DNA from: Pseudomonas taeanensis MS-3
GTDB lineage: Bacteria; Pseudomonadota; Gammaproteobacteria; Pseudomonadales; Pseudomonadaceae
Direction: 5' to 3'
DNA length: 64,000 nt
Assembly (NCBI RefSeq): GCF_000498575.2
Contig: NZ_AWSQ01000004.1
Coordinates: 769,142-833,141, forward strand
Position 1 is the stretch's first letter. The number at the start of each line of letters is the position of its first letter. Made by a program: the position numbers and the translations under genes. This document shows positions 9,026 to 17,608 of the stretch, piece after piece. Below the pieces are notes generated by a model. It was not told the origin of the DNA, searched no databases, and was given only the letters and a program-made list of their open reading frames with translations.

Positions 9026-10651
9026 TCAGAAAATGTAATCGGTGGTCAGGAAAGTCGACTCGCGGTTGCGGATGATCTCGCTGACCAGTGCCTTGTTGCT
9101 CTCCTGGAACTTGGTCGCCACCAGGGTACGGATGGAGAACACCCGTAGCGCGTCATGCACCGACAGGGTGCCTTCGGCCGAGTTCTTGCGACCGTTGAAC
9201 GGGTAGCTGTCCGGGCCGCGCTGGCACTGGGCATTGATGTTGATCCGCCCCACCTGATTGGCGAAGGCATCGACCAGCCGGCCGACCTGGGCCGAATTGC
9301 TGCCGAAGATGCTCAGCTGCTGACCGAAGTCGGAATCCAGCACGTAGTCGATCACCTTCTGCAGATCGCGGTATGCCACCACCGGCACCACCGGGCCGAA
9401 TTGCTCCTCCTGATACACGCGCATGTCCGCGCTCACCGGATACAGCACGGCCGGGTAGAAGAACGAACCACGGCTCTGGCCGCCACCCGGATTGACCACC
9501 CGCGCCCCCTTGGCCACGGCATCGGCTACCAGGTCCTTGAGGTAATCGGTCTTACCCTCCTCGGGCAGCGGAGTCAGGGCGACGCCGGACTCCCAGGGCA
9601 TGCCCGGCTTGAGTGCAGCCAGTTTGCTGTTGAATTTGTCGAGGAAGCTGTCGACCACATCCTCATGCACGAAGAGGATCTTCAGCGCGGTGCAACGCTG
9701 GCCGTTGAACGACAGCGCACCGGTGACGGCCTCATTCACCGCATTGTCCAGGTCGACCTCGGGCAGCACTATGCCCGGATTCTTCGCATCCAGACCCAGG
9801 GCGGCGCGCAGACGGTGCGGGCGCGGATGCAGCTTCTTCAACGCACTGGCGCCCTTGTGCGTCCCGATAAAGGCGAACACGTCGATCTTGCCGCTGGCCA
9901 TCAGCGCGCTGACGGTCTCGCGCCCGCCGCCATAGATCACGTTGATCACCCCGGCCGGGAAGCTGTCGCGAAACGCTTCGAGCAGCGGACGAATCAGCAG
10001 CACACCGAACTTGGCCGGCTTGAACACCACGGTATTGCCCATGATCAGCGCCGGGATCAGCGTGGTGAAGGTCTCGTTCAACGGGTAGTTGTAGGGCCCC
10101 ATGCACAGGGTCACGCCCAGCGGCACGCGGCGAATCTGGCCGAGGGTGTCCTGCTCCAGTTCGAAGCGACTGGAGCGACGATCCAGCTCCTTCAACGCAT
10201 CGATGGTGTCGACGATGTAGTCGCAGGTGCGATCGAACTCCTTCTCCGAGTCCTTGAGGTTCTTGCCTATCTCCCACATCAGCAGCTTGACCACCACCTC
10301 ACGCTGCTCGCGCATACGCGCCAGGAACGCCTCCACATGCTGGATGCGCTCGACCACGCGCATGGTCGGCCAGGCGCCCTGACCATTGTCATAGGCGCGC
10401 ACTGCAGCATCCAGGGCAACCAGCGCCGCCTCGGCATCCAGCTGCGGCGTGCTGCCGAGAATCACCTGTTGATCGCCCTCCTCGGTGGCGAGGAACACTG
10501 GGCTGCGCACGGTTGCCAGGGGGCCGTTCCAGGTCAGTAGTCGGCCATCGACCAGGTAGTCGCGCTGCTCGATGGGCTCGCCCAGGCGGTACTGCTCGGG
10601 GATCTCGGCCAGGGTCGGGAATAGCGTGTCGAGACGGCTAGCGGTGGTCAT
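9026..10651 (-). CDS. gapN: NADP-dependent non-phosphorylating glyceraldehyde-3-phosphate dehydrogenase (GapN-like ALDH)
   Basis: 541-residue aldehyde dehydrogenase of the bacterial GapN-like clade. It would oxidise glyceraldehyde 3-phosphate directly to 3-phosphoglycerate with NADPH formation and no ATP. Seen are GPYNYPLNE at about 185-193 (oxyanion Asn188), VVFKPAKFG (cofactor Lys), and the catalytic cysteine in NGQRCTALK (Cys320). The position of the usual general-base Glu reads LGLDAKN, an Asp (288). It sits between eno and gpmI, consistent with a 3-phosphoglycerate-producing step. The substrate is inferred from family and neighbours. Confidence 0.85.
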   Translation of the reverse strand: MTTASRLDTLFPTLAEIPEQYRLGEPIEQRDYLVDGRLLTWNGPLATVRSPVFLATEEGDQQVILGSTPQLDAEAALVALDAAVRAYDNGQGAWPTMRVVERIQHVEAFLARMREQREVVVKLLMWEIGKNLKDSEKEFDRTCDYIVDTIDALKELDRRSSRFELEQDTLGQIRRVPLGVTLCMGPYNYPLNETFTTLIPALIMGNTVVFKPAKFGVLLIRPLLEAFRDSFPAGVINVIYGGGRETVSALMASGKIDVFAFIGTHKGASALKKLHPRPHRLRAALGLDAKNPGIVLPEVDLDNAVNEAVTGALSFNGQRCTALKILFVHEDVVDSFLDKFNSKLAALKPGMPWESGVALTPLPEEGKTDYLKDLVADAVAKGARVVNPGGGQSRGSFFYPAVLYPVSADMRVYQEEQFGPVVPVVAYRDLQKVIDYVLDSDFGQQLSIFGSNSAQVGRLVDAFANQVGRININAQCQRGPDSYPFNGRKNSAEGTLSVHDALRVFSIRTLVATKFQESNKALVSEIIRNRESTFLTTDYIF

Positions 10652-10769
10652 GGCATTACCTCATCTGATAACAAGTGGCCCGGGCCGTCAGCAGACAGAC
10701 GACCCATGCCCGGTGTGAACAACATTCACGGCAGCGGCCAGCCGCCGACGCCCGTCCCGCAACTCAGTG

Positions 10770-12077
10770 CTAGCCGGCCTGGCGCCGCGCCAGCAACGCC
10801 TCGGCGCTGTAGGCCGCGCGCCCCTGCAGCGCCTCTTCGATGCGCAACAACTGGTTGTACTTGCCGACCCGATCGGAGCGGCACAGCGAACCGGTCTTGA
10901 TCTGCCCGGCGCAAGTGGCCACCGCCAGGTCGGCAATGGTGGTGTCCTCAGTCTCGCCGGAGCGGTGCGAGATCACCGCCGCATAGCCAGCCTCCTGGGC
11001 CATGCGAATGGCCGCGAAGGTCTCGCTGAGGCTGCCGATCTGGTTGTACTTGATCAGGATCGAGTTGCCGATGCTGCGCACAATGCCTTCCTTGAGGATC
11101 CGGGTATTGGTGACGAACAGGTCATCGCCCACCAGCTGCACGCGCCGGCCAAGTTTCTCGGTCAGGTAGGCCCAGCCATCCCAGTCGCTTTCGTCCATGC
11201 CGTCTTCGATCGAGACGATCGGGTAGCGCTCGCACAACCCGGCCAGGTAATCGGCAAAGCCCTTGGCGTCATAGGCCTTGCCCTCACCTGCGAGCACGTA
11301 GTGACCATCGCGGTAGAACTCCGAGGCCGCGCAATCCAGGGCCAGGGTGATGTCCTTGCCCAGCACGTAACCTGCACGCTCGACCGCCTGCTGGATCACC
11401 ACCAGCGCCTCCTCGTTGGAAGCCAGCGAAGGAGCGAAACCGCCTTCGTCGCCGACGGCGGTGCTCAGGCCGCGCTCGCTCAGCACTTGCTTGAGCGTGT
11501 GGAATACCTCGGCACCCATGCGCAACGCCTCTTTGAACGAGCTGGCGCCGACCGGCTGAATCATGAACTCCTGGATGTCGACGTTGTTGTCGGCATGCTC
11601 GCCGCCGTTGATGATGTTCATCATCGGCACCGGCATGCTGAATTGCCCCGGCTGACCGTAGAGTGCCGCCAGGTGTTCGTACAGCGGCACGCCCTGCGCC
11701 GCGGCTGCCGCCCGGGCAGTCGCCAGGGACACCGCGAGAATTGCATTGGCGCCCAGCTCAGCCTTGCTCTCGGTGCCGTCCAGGGCAATCATCGCCGCAT
11801 CGATAGCACCTTGGTCCAGCGCATCCAGGCCCAGGACGCAGTCGCGGATGGCGCCATTGACGTTGGCCACGGCGCGCATCACCCCCTTGCCCTTGTAGCG
11901 CCGCGATCCGTCGCGCAACTCCAGCGCCTCACGTGTACCGGTGGAAGCCCCGGAGGGCACGCTGGCGACACCCTCGGCACCACCGCTCAAGGTCACTACC
12001 GCCTCTACGGTCGGATTACCACGCGAGTCGAGAATTTCCCGCGCCGCGACCTGCTGGATAAGCGTTTTTTTATTCAT
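10770..12077 (-). CDS. eno: Enolase (phosphopyruvate hydratase)
   Basis: 435-residue enolase converting 2-phosphoglycerate to phosphoenolpyruvate. Seen are REILDSRGNPTVEA, PSGASTGTREALELRD, MNIINGGEHADNNVDIQEF, GDEGGFAPS (catalytic Glu), metal ligands in IEDGMDESDW and LVGDDLFVTN, catalytic Lys in ILIKYNQIGS, and SHRSGETEDTTIADLAV. I chose the ATG at 12077; an upstream GTG would add four residues. Its start codon lies inside the end of a 58-codon ORF. The sequence (MNKKTLIQQVAAREILDSRG) departs from the usual Pseudomonas enolase (MAKIVDIKGREVLDSRG), suggesting a paralogue. Confidence 0.95.
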   Translation of the reverse strand: MNKKTLIQQVAAREILDSRGNPTVEAVVTLSGGAEGVASVPSGASTGTREALELRDGSRRYKGKGVMRAVANVNGAIRDCVLGLDALDQGAIDAAMIALDGTESKAELGANAILAVSLATARAAAAAQGVPLYEHLAALYGQPGQFSMPVPMMNIINGGEHADNNVDIQEFMIQPVGASSFKEALRMGAEVFHTLKQVLSERGLSTAVGDEGGFAPSLASNEEALVVIQQAVERAGYVLGKDITLALDCAASEFYRDGHYVLAGEGKAYDAKGFADYLAGLCERYPIVSIEDGMDESDWDGWAYLTEKLGRRVQLVGDDLFVTNTRILKEGIVRSIGNSILIKYNQIGSLSETFAAIRMAQEAGYAAVISHRSGETEDTTIADLAVATCAGQIKTGSLCRSDRVGKYNQLLRIEEALQGRAAYSAEALLARRQAG

Positions 12078-12246
12078 GGCACTCGGCACCCTTTGAAGTC
12101 ATTGGAGTCACTGTGCGATCAGTCTGCGCATCGAGCAGTTCGCGCTGCTCGGCATAGGCTTCGCGAAAATCGAAATCGCGCGGCCACTGCTGCCCGGTCT
12201 CCGCGACCACTGCTGAGCAGTTGTCCTGCATGCTTGGCTTGTTCAT
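12070..12246 (-). CDS. Small hypothetical protein between pyk and eno (58 aa)
   Basis: A 58-codon ORF starting at ATG 12246 (MNKPSMQDNCSAVV) with GAGAGGA six bases upstream. It begins 14 bases after the pyk stop, and its TAA overlaps the eno start region by 8 bases, as in translationally coupled operon genes. The middle contains WPRDFDFREAYAEQRELL, an acidic amphipathic stretch; there is no signal or membrane segment. I recognise no family. It may be a genuine small protein or a leader coupling eno translation to pyk. Confidence 0.5.
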   Translation of the reverse strand: MNKPSMQDNCSAVVAETGQQWPRDFDFREAYAEQRELLDAQTDRTVTPMTSKGAECHE

Positions 12247-12260
12247 ATCGTCCTCTCGCA

Positions 12261-13709
12261 TTAGCAAATACTGTCGCCCACCCGGATTACCCGCAGGCAG
12301 TTGGTGCCGCCCTGCGCGCTGGCGTGATCGCCGCGGGTGATCAACACGTGATCGCCCTCCACCACCACGCCACGGCGCACCAGCTCGTCGACGGCGCGGC
12401 TGTTGACCTCAGCCAAGGGCACGGCATCACTGTCGAAGGGGATGGTCTGCACGCCGCGAAACAGTGCGACGCGATTCTGCGTGCGCGCGTTGCGCGAGAA
12501 GGCGTAGATCGGCAGGTGCGAGCGGATCCGCGACATCAACCGCGGCGTGTCGCCGCTCTCGGTCATGCAGATGATCGCCTTGACGCCATGCAGGTGATTG
12601 GCCGCATACATGGCCGACATGGCAACCGACTCATCGATCCGGTGGAACACCTCATCCATGCGGTGCTTGGAGCGATGCGCCAGGGGATGCTTTTCCGCGC
12701 CGATGATCACCCGACGCATGGCCTGCACGGTTTCGATCGGATAAGCGCCAGCCGCGGTTTCGGCCGAGAGCATCACCGCATCGGTGCCATCGAGTACCGC
12801 ATTGGCCACGTCGAACACTTCGGCGCGGGTCGGCATCGACTGCGTGATCATCGATTCCATCATCTGCGTCGCGGTGATTACCACGCGATTGAGGGTGCGC
12901 GCGCGATCAATAATCAACTTCTGCACCGCGACCAGCTCGGCGTCGCCGATCTCCACCCCCAGATCGCCGCGCGCCACCATCACCCCGTCGGAGGTCTCGA
13001 TGATGGCATCCAGCACGTCGAGGTCATTCACCGTTTCGGCGCGCTCGATCTTGGCGATCAGCCCGGCCTCGCCGCCTGCCTCATGCAGCAGCCTGCGCGC
13101 CAGCTGGATGTCGGCGGCATCACGGGGAAAGGACACCGCCAGGTAATCGACCTGCATGGCAGCGGCGGTCTTGATGTCGATGCAATCCTTCTCTGTCAGC
13201 GCGGCAGCGGACAGACCACCGCCTTTGCGATTGATGCCCTTGTTATTGGACAGCGGGCCGCCGACCAGCACCTCGCAATGCAGCTTGCTGCTCTCGACCC
13301 GCAGCACCTTGAGTTCGATGCGCCCGTCATCCAGCAGCAGGATGTCGTCCGGGCGGCTGTCGTTGATCAGCGCCTCGTAATCGATGCCAACGGCCTGCGC
13401 GTCGCCGGCCTGCTTGTCCAGCGTGGCATCGAGGATGAACCCCTGACCCTTGTCCAGTTGCACCTTGCCTGCGGCGAAGCGGGCGATGCGGATCTTCGGC
13501 CCCTGCAGGTCAGCCAGCACCGCGACGAAGCGCCCGTGCTTGCGGGCCATCTCGCGCACCAGATCGGCGCGAGCCATGTGCTCTTGCGCGCTGCCATGGG
13601 AAAAATTCAGGCGCACCACATCCACTCCAGCCATGACCAGCCCCTCGATGGCCTCGGGGCTTTCTGTGGCCGGCCCCAGGGTGGCGACAATTTTTGTTCT
13701 GCGCTGCAT
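12261..13709 (-). CDS. pyk: Pyruvate kinase
   Basis: 482-residue pyruvate kinase making pyruvate and ATP from phosphoenolpyruvate. Motifs in order: RRTKIVATLGPAT at the N-terminus, VVRLNFSHGSAQEH, LADLQGPKIR, the catalytic-lysine block GLIAKIERAE, VMVARGDLGVEIG, and VITATQMMESMI; residues 350-480 form the C-terminal allosteric domain. First gene of the operon pyk - small ORF - eno - gapN - gpmI. A strong HexR-type palindrome lies about 230 bases upstream, so the branch is probably induced with the Entner-Doudoroff genes. Pseudomonads often have two pyruvate kinases; which one this is cannot be told. Confidence 0.95.
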   Translation of the reverse strand: MQRRTKIVATLGPATESPEAIEGLVMAGVDVVRLNFSHGSAQEHMARADLVREMARKHGRFVAVLADLQGPKIRIARFAAGKVQLDKGQGFILDATLDKQAGDAQAVGIDYEALINDSRPDDILLLDDGRIELKVLRVESSKLHCEVLVGGPLSNNKGINRKGGGLSAAALTEKDCIDIKTAAAMQVDYLAVSFPRDAADIQLARRLLHEAGGEAGLIAKIERAETVNDLDVLDAIIETSDGVMVARGDLGVEIGDAELVAVQKLIIDRARTLNRVVITATQMMESMITQSMPTRAEVFDVANAVLDGTDAVMLSAETAAGAYPIETVQAMRRVIIGAEKHPLAHRSKHRMDEVFHRIDESVAMSAMYAANHLHGVKAIICMTESGDTPRLMSRIRSHLPIYAFSRNARTQNRVALFRGVQTIPFDSDAVPLAEVNSRAVDELVRRGVVVEGDHVLITRGDHASAQGGTNCLRVIRVGDSIC

Positions 13710-13941
13710 AGCTGAATTCCCTCAATGGCTAGTGTTGCGGATAAGGCAAGCCATGGGCTCGCCGACAAAGCAGGAACGCGACTTTCAATCGCCAGAACCA
13801 GAGCTTCCCGACAGCCGCGCACGAGGCACAGCGAATGACTGCCGAGACGAACCGCTGAAGACTGGATTGAATGGCGATAAATGGTTGCTTTGCCAAAACA
13901 ACATATAAATACCCCGGCAAACCCAATCAATCAAGAGTATT

Positions 13942-13959
13942 TGTTGTAATAAAACAACA
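13942..13959. promoter_or_regulatory. Candidate HexR operator upstream of pyk
   Basis: TGTTGTAATAAAACAACA is a perfect palindrome in its arms (TGTTGT / ACAACA around AATAAA) and matches the TTGT...ACAA HexR pattern with a six-base spacer. Bases 13710-14124 are otherwise non-coding; a second half-site (AAAACAACAT) occurs near 13902. The gap must hold the pyk promoter. Confidence 0.7.
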
Positions 13960-14124
13960 TTACGATAAAGGACATAGAAATAACCGCGCACAGCACAGCG
14001 TCCGCCGCACAGAACCGCCAACTCAGCAGATTAGAAATGCCGCGGCACTGCCATGCGCAGGCCAGACCAACCGCAGAAAAATGAGCACCCCGACCTCAGC
14101 GATCGGCGTGCCTGGGCGACCGTG

Positions 14125-15042
14125 TCAGGCCAGACGCGCCTGCAGCTGCAGGACGCCCACCTCGCCCGACTGCAGGCTCAGGCTGTCGGCGCCACAGCTG
14201 GCCGCCTCGACACACAGGAAGCCCAGCGCCTCATTCCAGCCGACATCGGTCAATGGTCGGCTACCGGGATGCCAGATCACGCTGTTAGCACCACCAGTGG
14301 TGTCGATCGACAAGCGTCGCTGCCAGCCCGGATCCTGCAAGTGCAGCAGACCGCCGCGGCGAAAGACGCGGTGACAGCCATCCTCGATACGCAGCTCGCC
14401 ATGCTGCTGGCAGTCGCTGCGGGTCAACAGGTCATAGCCCTGCGCACCCTCCAGCCCCCGCAACGCCACATCCGACACCTCGCTGACCCGCCAATAGGCG
14501 TGCAAGGCATGGCTGAGCTGACAGGGCTGACTGTCCTGATGGCGCGTACTCAGAGTCAAACTCATCCCGGCGCCCAACTCAGCCTCCAGGGTCACTTGCC
14601 AGTCGCACAGCTCCAGCTGCCAGCGCAGGGAGATGCCCTGCTCGTGCACCTCGCTGTGCAGCAACTGCCAGTCGCTGAGTCGCGCCCAGCCATGGGAGGG
14701 CCAGCCACTCTCACTGGGATGGCGACCGAACCAGGGCCAGCAGATCGGCACACCCCCGCGAATCGGTCCGTGCGGTTGCCAGTGACTGGCGCACCACAGC
14801 CAGGGCCGTTCACCGCGCGGCTGGAAATGCAGCAGCTGGCCACCCTGGCGGCTGAACACCGCCTGGCAACGCGGATGCTCGACCAACAGCAACTCGCGCC
14901 CCTGATGCGTCACCCAGCACAAGGGCTCCCGCGCAGGCTGCAGAAACAACTCAGCCAGGGGGTGCTCAAGCGCACGCCCTGGCTGGGTTGCCGGTTGCCC
15001 CGCGAAGCAATCGGCCAAGCGCCGTGGCTTAGCTAACGGCAT
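14125..15042 (-). CDS. D-hexose-6-phosphate mutarotase (YeaD-like aldose 1-epimerase)
   Basis: 305-residue galactose-mutarotase-fold protein of the YeaD group, which interconverts alpha and beta anomers of hexose 6-phosphates. Signature segments are RGGVPICWPWFG, GWARLSDWQL (the family has SHGFAR here; SHGWARLSDW is seen), LSHALHAYWRVSEV with the catalytic histidine, and VIWHPGS near the C-terminus with the WNP/WHP phosphate-site motif. It begins 38 bases after the porin stop, so it is likely the last gene of the gtsABCD-porin operon, supplying beta-glucose 6-phosphate to Zwf. Confidence 0.9.
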   Translation of the reverse strand: MPLAKPRRLADCFAGQPATQPGRALEHPLAELFLQPAREPLCWVTHQGRELLLVEHPRCQAVFSRQGGQLLHFQPRGERPWLWCASHWQPHGPIRGGVPICWPWFGRHPSESGWPSHGWARLSDWQLLHSEVHEQGISLRWQLELCDWQVTLEAELGAGMSLTLSTRHQDSQPCQLSHALHAYWRVSEVSDVALRGLEGAQGYDLLTRSDCQQHGELRIEDGCHRVFRRGGLLHLQDPGWQRRLSIDTTGGANSVIWHPGSRPLTDVGWNEALGFLCVEAASCGADSLSLQSGEVGVLQLQARLA

Positions 15043-15080
15043 TGCCGCGCCTCGTCACGACAGCCGCTCGCGCTTCGCCG

Positions 15081-16307
15081 TCACCACCAGTATTCGACCT
15101 GCGCGCCGAAGTTGGAGCCGTGCCGCGCACTGCCGAAAGCGCCGCTGTCGGACAACGCCGAGCCCGCCGCCATCTGGCTGGCAGCGTTCTGCGCCGCCTG
15201 GTTCCAGCTGGCATAGGTGTAATACAGGCGGAACTCGGGACGCGCCCAGAAACCGGGTCCGGCCGGCGACCAGGTCGGCGCCACGGTGAACTTGGTCAGC
15301 TTGCGCGTGCCGCCCTCGGCATCGACCTGATCGTGGCCTATTTCGCCGACCAGCTTGAACTGCTCGGTGAAGGCATAGCTGGTACGACCGCCGACCGACA
15401 GCCAGTTTTCGTCGTCCCGATTGGCGCGCTTGTCCTTCTGATAGACCACCTGGAACTGACCACCCAGACGCGGGGTGATCTGCCAGTCGAAGAACTCCAC
15501 CATGCGGTAGCGCTTGGCACTGTCATCCAGCATCACATCCCCGGTCGAGCCCAGCGCGGTGCCGGGCCCCGGACCGTACTGCAGGGCGAAGGTGTTCTTG
15601 CCGCCGATGCCGAGGAAATCCTGCTGCTTATGCTGCGCGGTGATCGACCAGCCGCTGTGCGCACCCTCGATATGCCGCGGCTTGTCGATGAAGCTCAGGC
15701 CGAATTCCAGCTCGCCATTGGGGTTGGTATCGAAGCCGGCGACGTTGAAGTCGTGACGGTTGATGTATTCCTTCTGGAATACACTGTCCTTGCGCGAGAA
15801 GGCATAGCTGTACTTAAGCCCGCCCAGCTCGTAGTCCTCGATGCCCGCGCCGGTAGCGCTCTGGTTCCAGTAGTAGAAGTCGGAAATGTGGATGTCGTTT
15901 CGCTTGTAGTAACGCCGCCCCGCCCACAGCGAACCGCCATTGAGGGCCGGCAGCTTGCTCCATTCGGCATACAGCTGCGACATCCGTGAGAAGCCGTGCT
16001 CGCCGGTGAACTCCGGGGTGTGGCCGTACTCGTTGAACAGTTGCGCCATGCCCTCGACACTGACCACCGAGCCATCGTCCAGGGTCAACAGATCCTGACG
16101 CAGATCCAGCTCGGCATATTGCTCACACTCATTACCCAGGCGGAACTTCGATTGCGCCCCCGGCAACTGAAAACACGACTGCCGCTTACCATCGGAAGTG
16201 CCGGCGCCACTGCGCAGGTAACCGGTGAACTCCAAGGCATGCGCCGCCGCGGGTAACGCTAAATAACCCACGGCCAATGCCAGACTCAAGCTCGTTGCTG
16301 CTCGCAT
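15081..16307 (-). CDS. Sugar porin of the LamB/maltoporin family
   Basis: 408-residue outer-membrane porin with a signal peptide (MRAATSLSLALAVGYLAL, cleavage near AHA-LEF). The mature N-terminus EFTGYLRSGAGTSDGKRQSC resembles the LamB start (FHGYxRSG), and aromatic residues alternate through the protein, ending in EYWW. The ATG at 16307 has AGAGGAG upstream. At this place in the glucose operon P. aeruginosa and P. putida carry OprB, a different porin family, so this looks like a functional substitution. Likely role: glucose or oligosaccharide entry to GtsA. Confidence 0.82.
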   Translation of the reverse strand: MRAATSLSLALAVGYLALPAAAHALEFTGYLRSGAGTSDGKRQSCFQLPGAQSKFRLGNECEQYAELDLRQDLLTLDDGSVVSVEGMAQLFNEYGHTPEFTGEHGFSRMSQLYAEWSKLPALNGGSLWAGRRYYKRNDIHISDFYYWNQSATGAGIEDYELGGLKYSYAFSRKDSVFQKEYINRHDFNVAGFDTNPNGELEFGLSFIDKPRHIEGAHSGWSITAQHKQQDFLGIGGKNTFALQYGPGPGTALGSTGDVMLDDSAKRYRMVEFFDWQITPRLGGQFQVVYQKDKRANRDDENWLSVGGRTSYAFTEQFKLVGEIGHDQVDAEGGTRKLTKFTVAPTWSPAGPGFWARPEFRLYYTYASWNQAAQNAASQMAAGSALSDSGAFGSARHGSNFGAQVEYWW

Positions 16308-16318
16308 ATCCACTCCTC

Positions 16319-16332
16319 TTGTTTTTATTGTT
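16319..16332 (-). promoter_or_regulatory. Hfq/Crc-type A-rich motif before the porin gene
   Basis: On the coding strand AATAAAAACAA (AAnAAnAAnAA) lies directly upstream of the AGAGGAG ribosome site, matching the catabolite-activity motif bound by Hfq/Crc to block translation. No assay supports it here. Confidence 0.5.
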
Positions 16333-16410
16333 TTACCGCTCACCGCACTGGCTCATGGCAGCGCATCAGGCAGGCGCAGCCATGAGCCATCGATACTGGT
16401 CGAGGCCCGC

Positions 16411-17598
16411 TCAGCGCCCCTTGAGTTGCGCCACCTTGCGCGCTGGCTCGGTCGCCTGGACTTGGCTCTGAGCCTGCCCCAGCACACCCAGGCGCTCGCC
16501 GCTCTGCGCATCGAACAGCAGCACCTTGGCCGGGTCGAACTGCAGCTCCAGGGTCTCACCCACCCGCGGCGCCGCATCCGGCGCCATACGGCAGCAGACC
16601 TTGGTCTGGTTCAGCGTGACGAACACCAGGGTGTCCGGACCGGTCGGCTCGATGACGTCCACCTCGGCGCGAATCGACGACTGGCCATTGGCATCGGCCT
16701 GCGCCAGGAGAATCTGCTCCGGGCGAATCCCGAGAATCACCTCGCGCCCTTCCAGATCGCCCTGCAGCGCATCCAGCGGCAGCTCGCAACGCGCCTGACC
16801 CGAAGCGCCGGCCGCACTTTCCAGCACGGCGAGCAACTGACCGGCGCGACGCTGCAGGCGCAGGGGAATGAAATTCATTGGCGGCGAACCGATGAAGCTG
16901 GCGACGAACAGGTTGGCCGGGTCGTTGTAGATCTCACGCGGGCTGCCGAACTGCTGGATGATGCCGTCCTTCATCACCGCCACCTTGTCGCCGAGGGTCA
17001 TGGCCTCGATCTGGTCGTGGGTGACGTACACCGTGGTGGTCTTCAGGCGCTGGTGCATCAGCTTGATCTCGGTGCGCATCTCCACCCGCAACTTGGCGTC
17101 GAGGTTGGACAGCGGCTCGTCGAATAGGTAGATCTTCGGCCGCCGCGCCAGCGCCCGGCCCATGGCCACGCGCTGCTGCTGACCGCCAGAGAGCTGGCCA
17201 GGCTTGCGCTCGAGCAGATGCTCGATCTGCAGCAGCTTGGCGACCCGCGCCACCTCCTCCTCGATCGCCGCTGGCGCCAGCTTGCGCATCTTCAGACCGA
17301 AGGCGATGTTGCCGCGCACCGTCATGGTCGGGTACAGCGCGTAGGACTGAAAGACCATGGCGATGTCACGATCCTTGGGACTCATGCCGCTGATGTCGGC
17401 GTCATCCACCAGGATCGCGCCACCACTGATGTCTTCCAGGCCGGCGATGCAGTTCATCAGGGTCGACTTGCCGCAACCGGACGGTCCGACCAGGATCAGG
17501 AACTCGCCGGAATCGATCTGGATTTCGATGTTTTTCAGGGTGTCCGGCAGGCCGCTGCCGTAGGACTTGTTGACGTTGCGCAGTTCCAGCGTTGCCAT
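16411..17598 (-). CDS. gtsD: Glucose ABC transporter ATP-binding protein (UgpC/MsmK/MalK type)
   Basis: 395-residue ABC ATPase energising glucose import. Walker A GPSGCGKST (about residues 39-47), signature LSGGQQQRVAMGRAL, Walker B KIYLFDEPLSNLD, and the H-loop VYVTHDQ are intact. The C-terminal 130 residues form the MalK-type TOBE/OB regulatory domain (ILGIRPEQILL). Fourth gene of gtsABCD, 10 bases after gtsC. Confidence 0.95.
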   Translation of the reverse strand: MATLELRNVNKSYGSGLPDTLKNIEIQIDSGEFLILVGPSGCGKSTLMNCIAGLEDISGGAILVDDADISGMSPKDRDIAMVFQSYALYPTMTVRGNIAFGLKMRKLAPAAIEEEVARVAKLLQIEHLLERKPGQLSGGQQQRVAMGRALARRPKIYLFDEPLSNLDAKLRVEMRTEIKLMHQRLKTTTVYVTHDQIEAMTLGDKVAVMKDGIIQQFGSPREIYNDPANLFVASFIGSPPMNFIPLRLQRRAGQLLAVLESAAGASGQARCELPLDALQGDLEGREVILGIRPEQILLAQADANGQSSIRAEVDVIEPTGPDTLVFVTLNQTKVCCRMAPDAAPRVGETLELQFDPAKVLLFDAQSGERLGVLGQAQSQVQATEPARKVAQLKGR

Positions 17599-17608
17599 TT
17601 TTCTTTCC

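Noticed and set aside
10767..13715. A 982-codon open frame on the plus strand, antisense to eno and pyk
   Set aside because: High GC at third positions creates long antisense frames; the sequence (His/Gln/Leu-rich, no domains) shows no family, and the minus-strand genes are certain.
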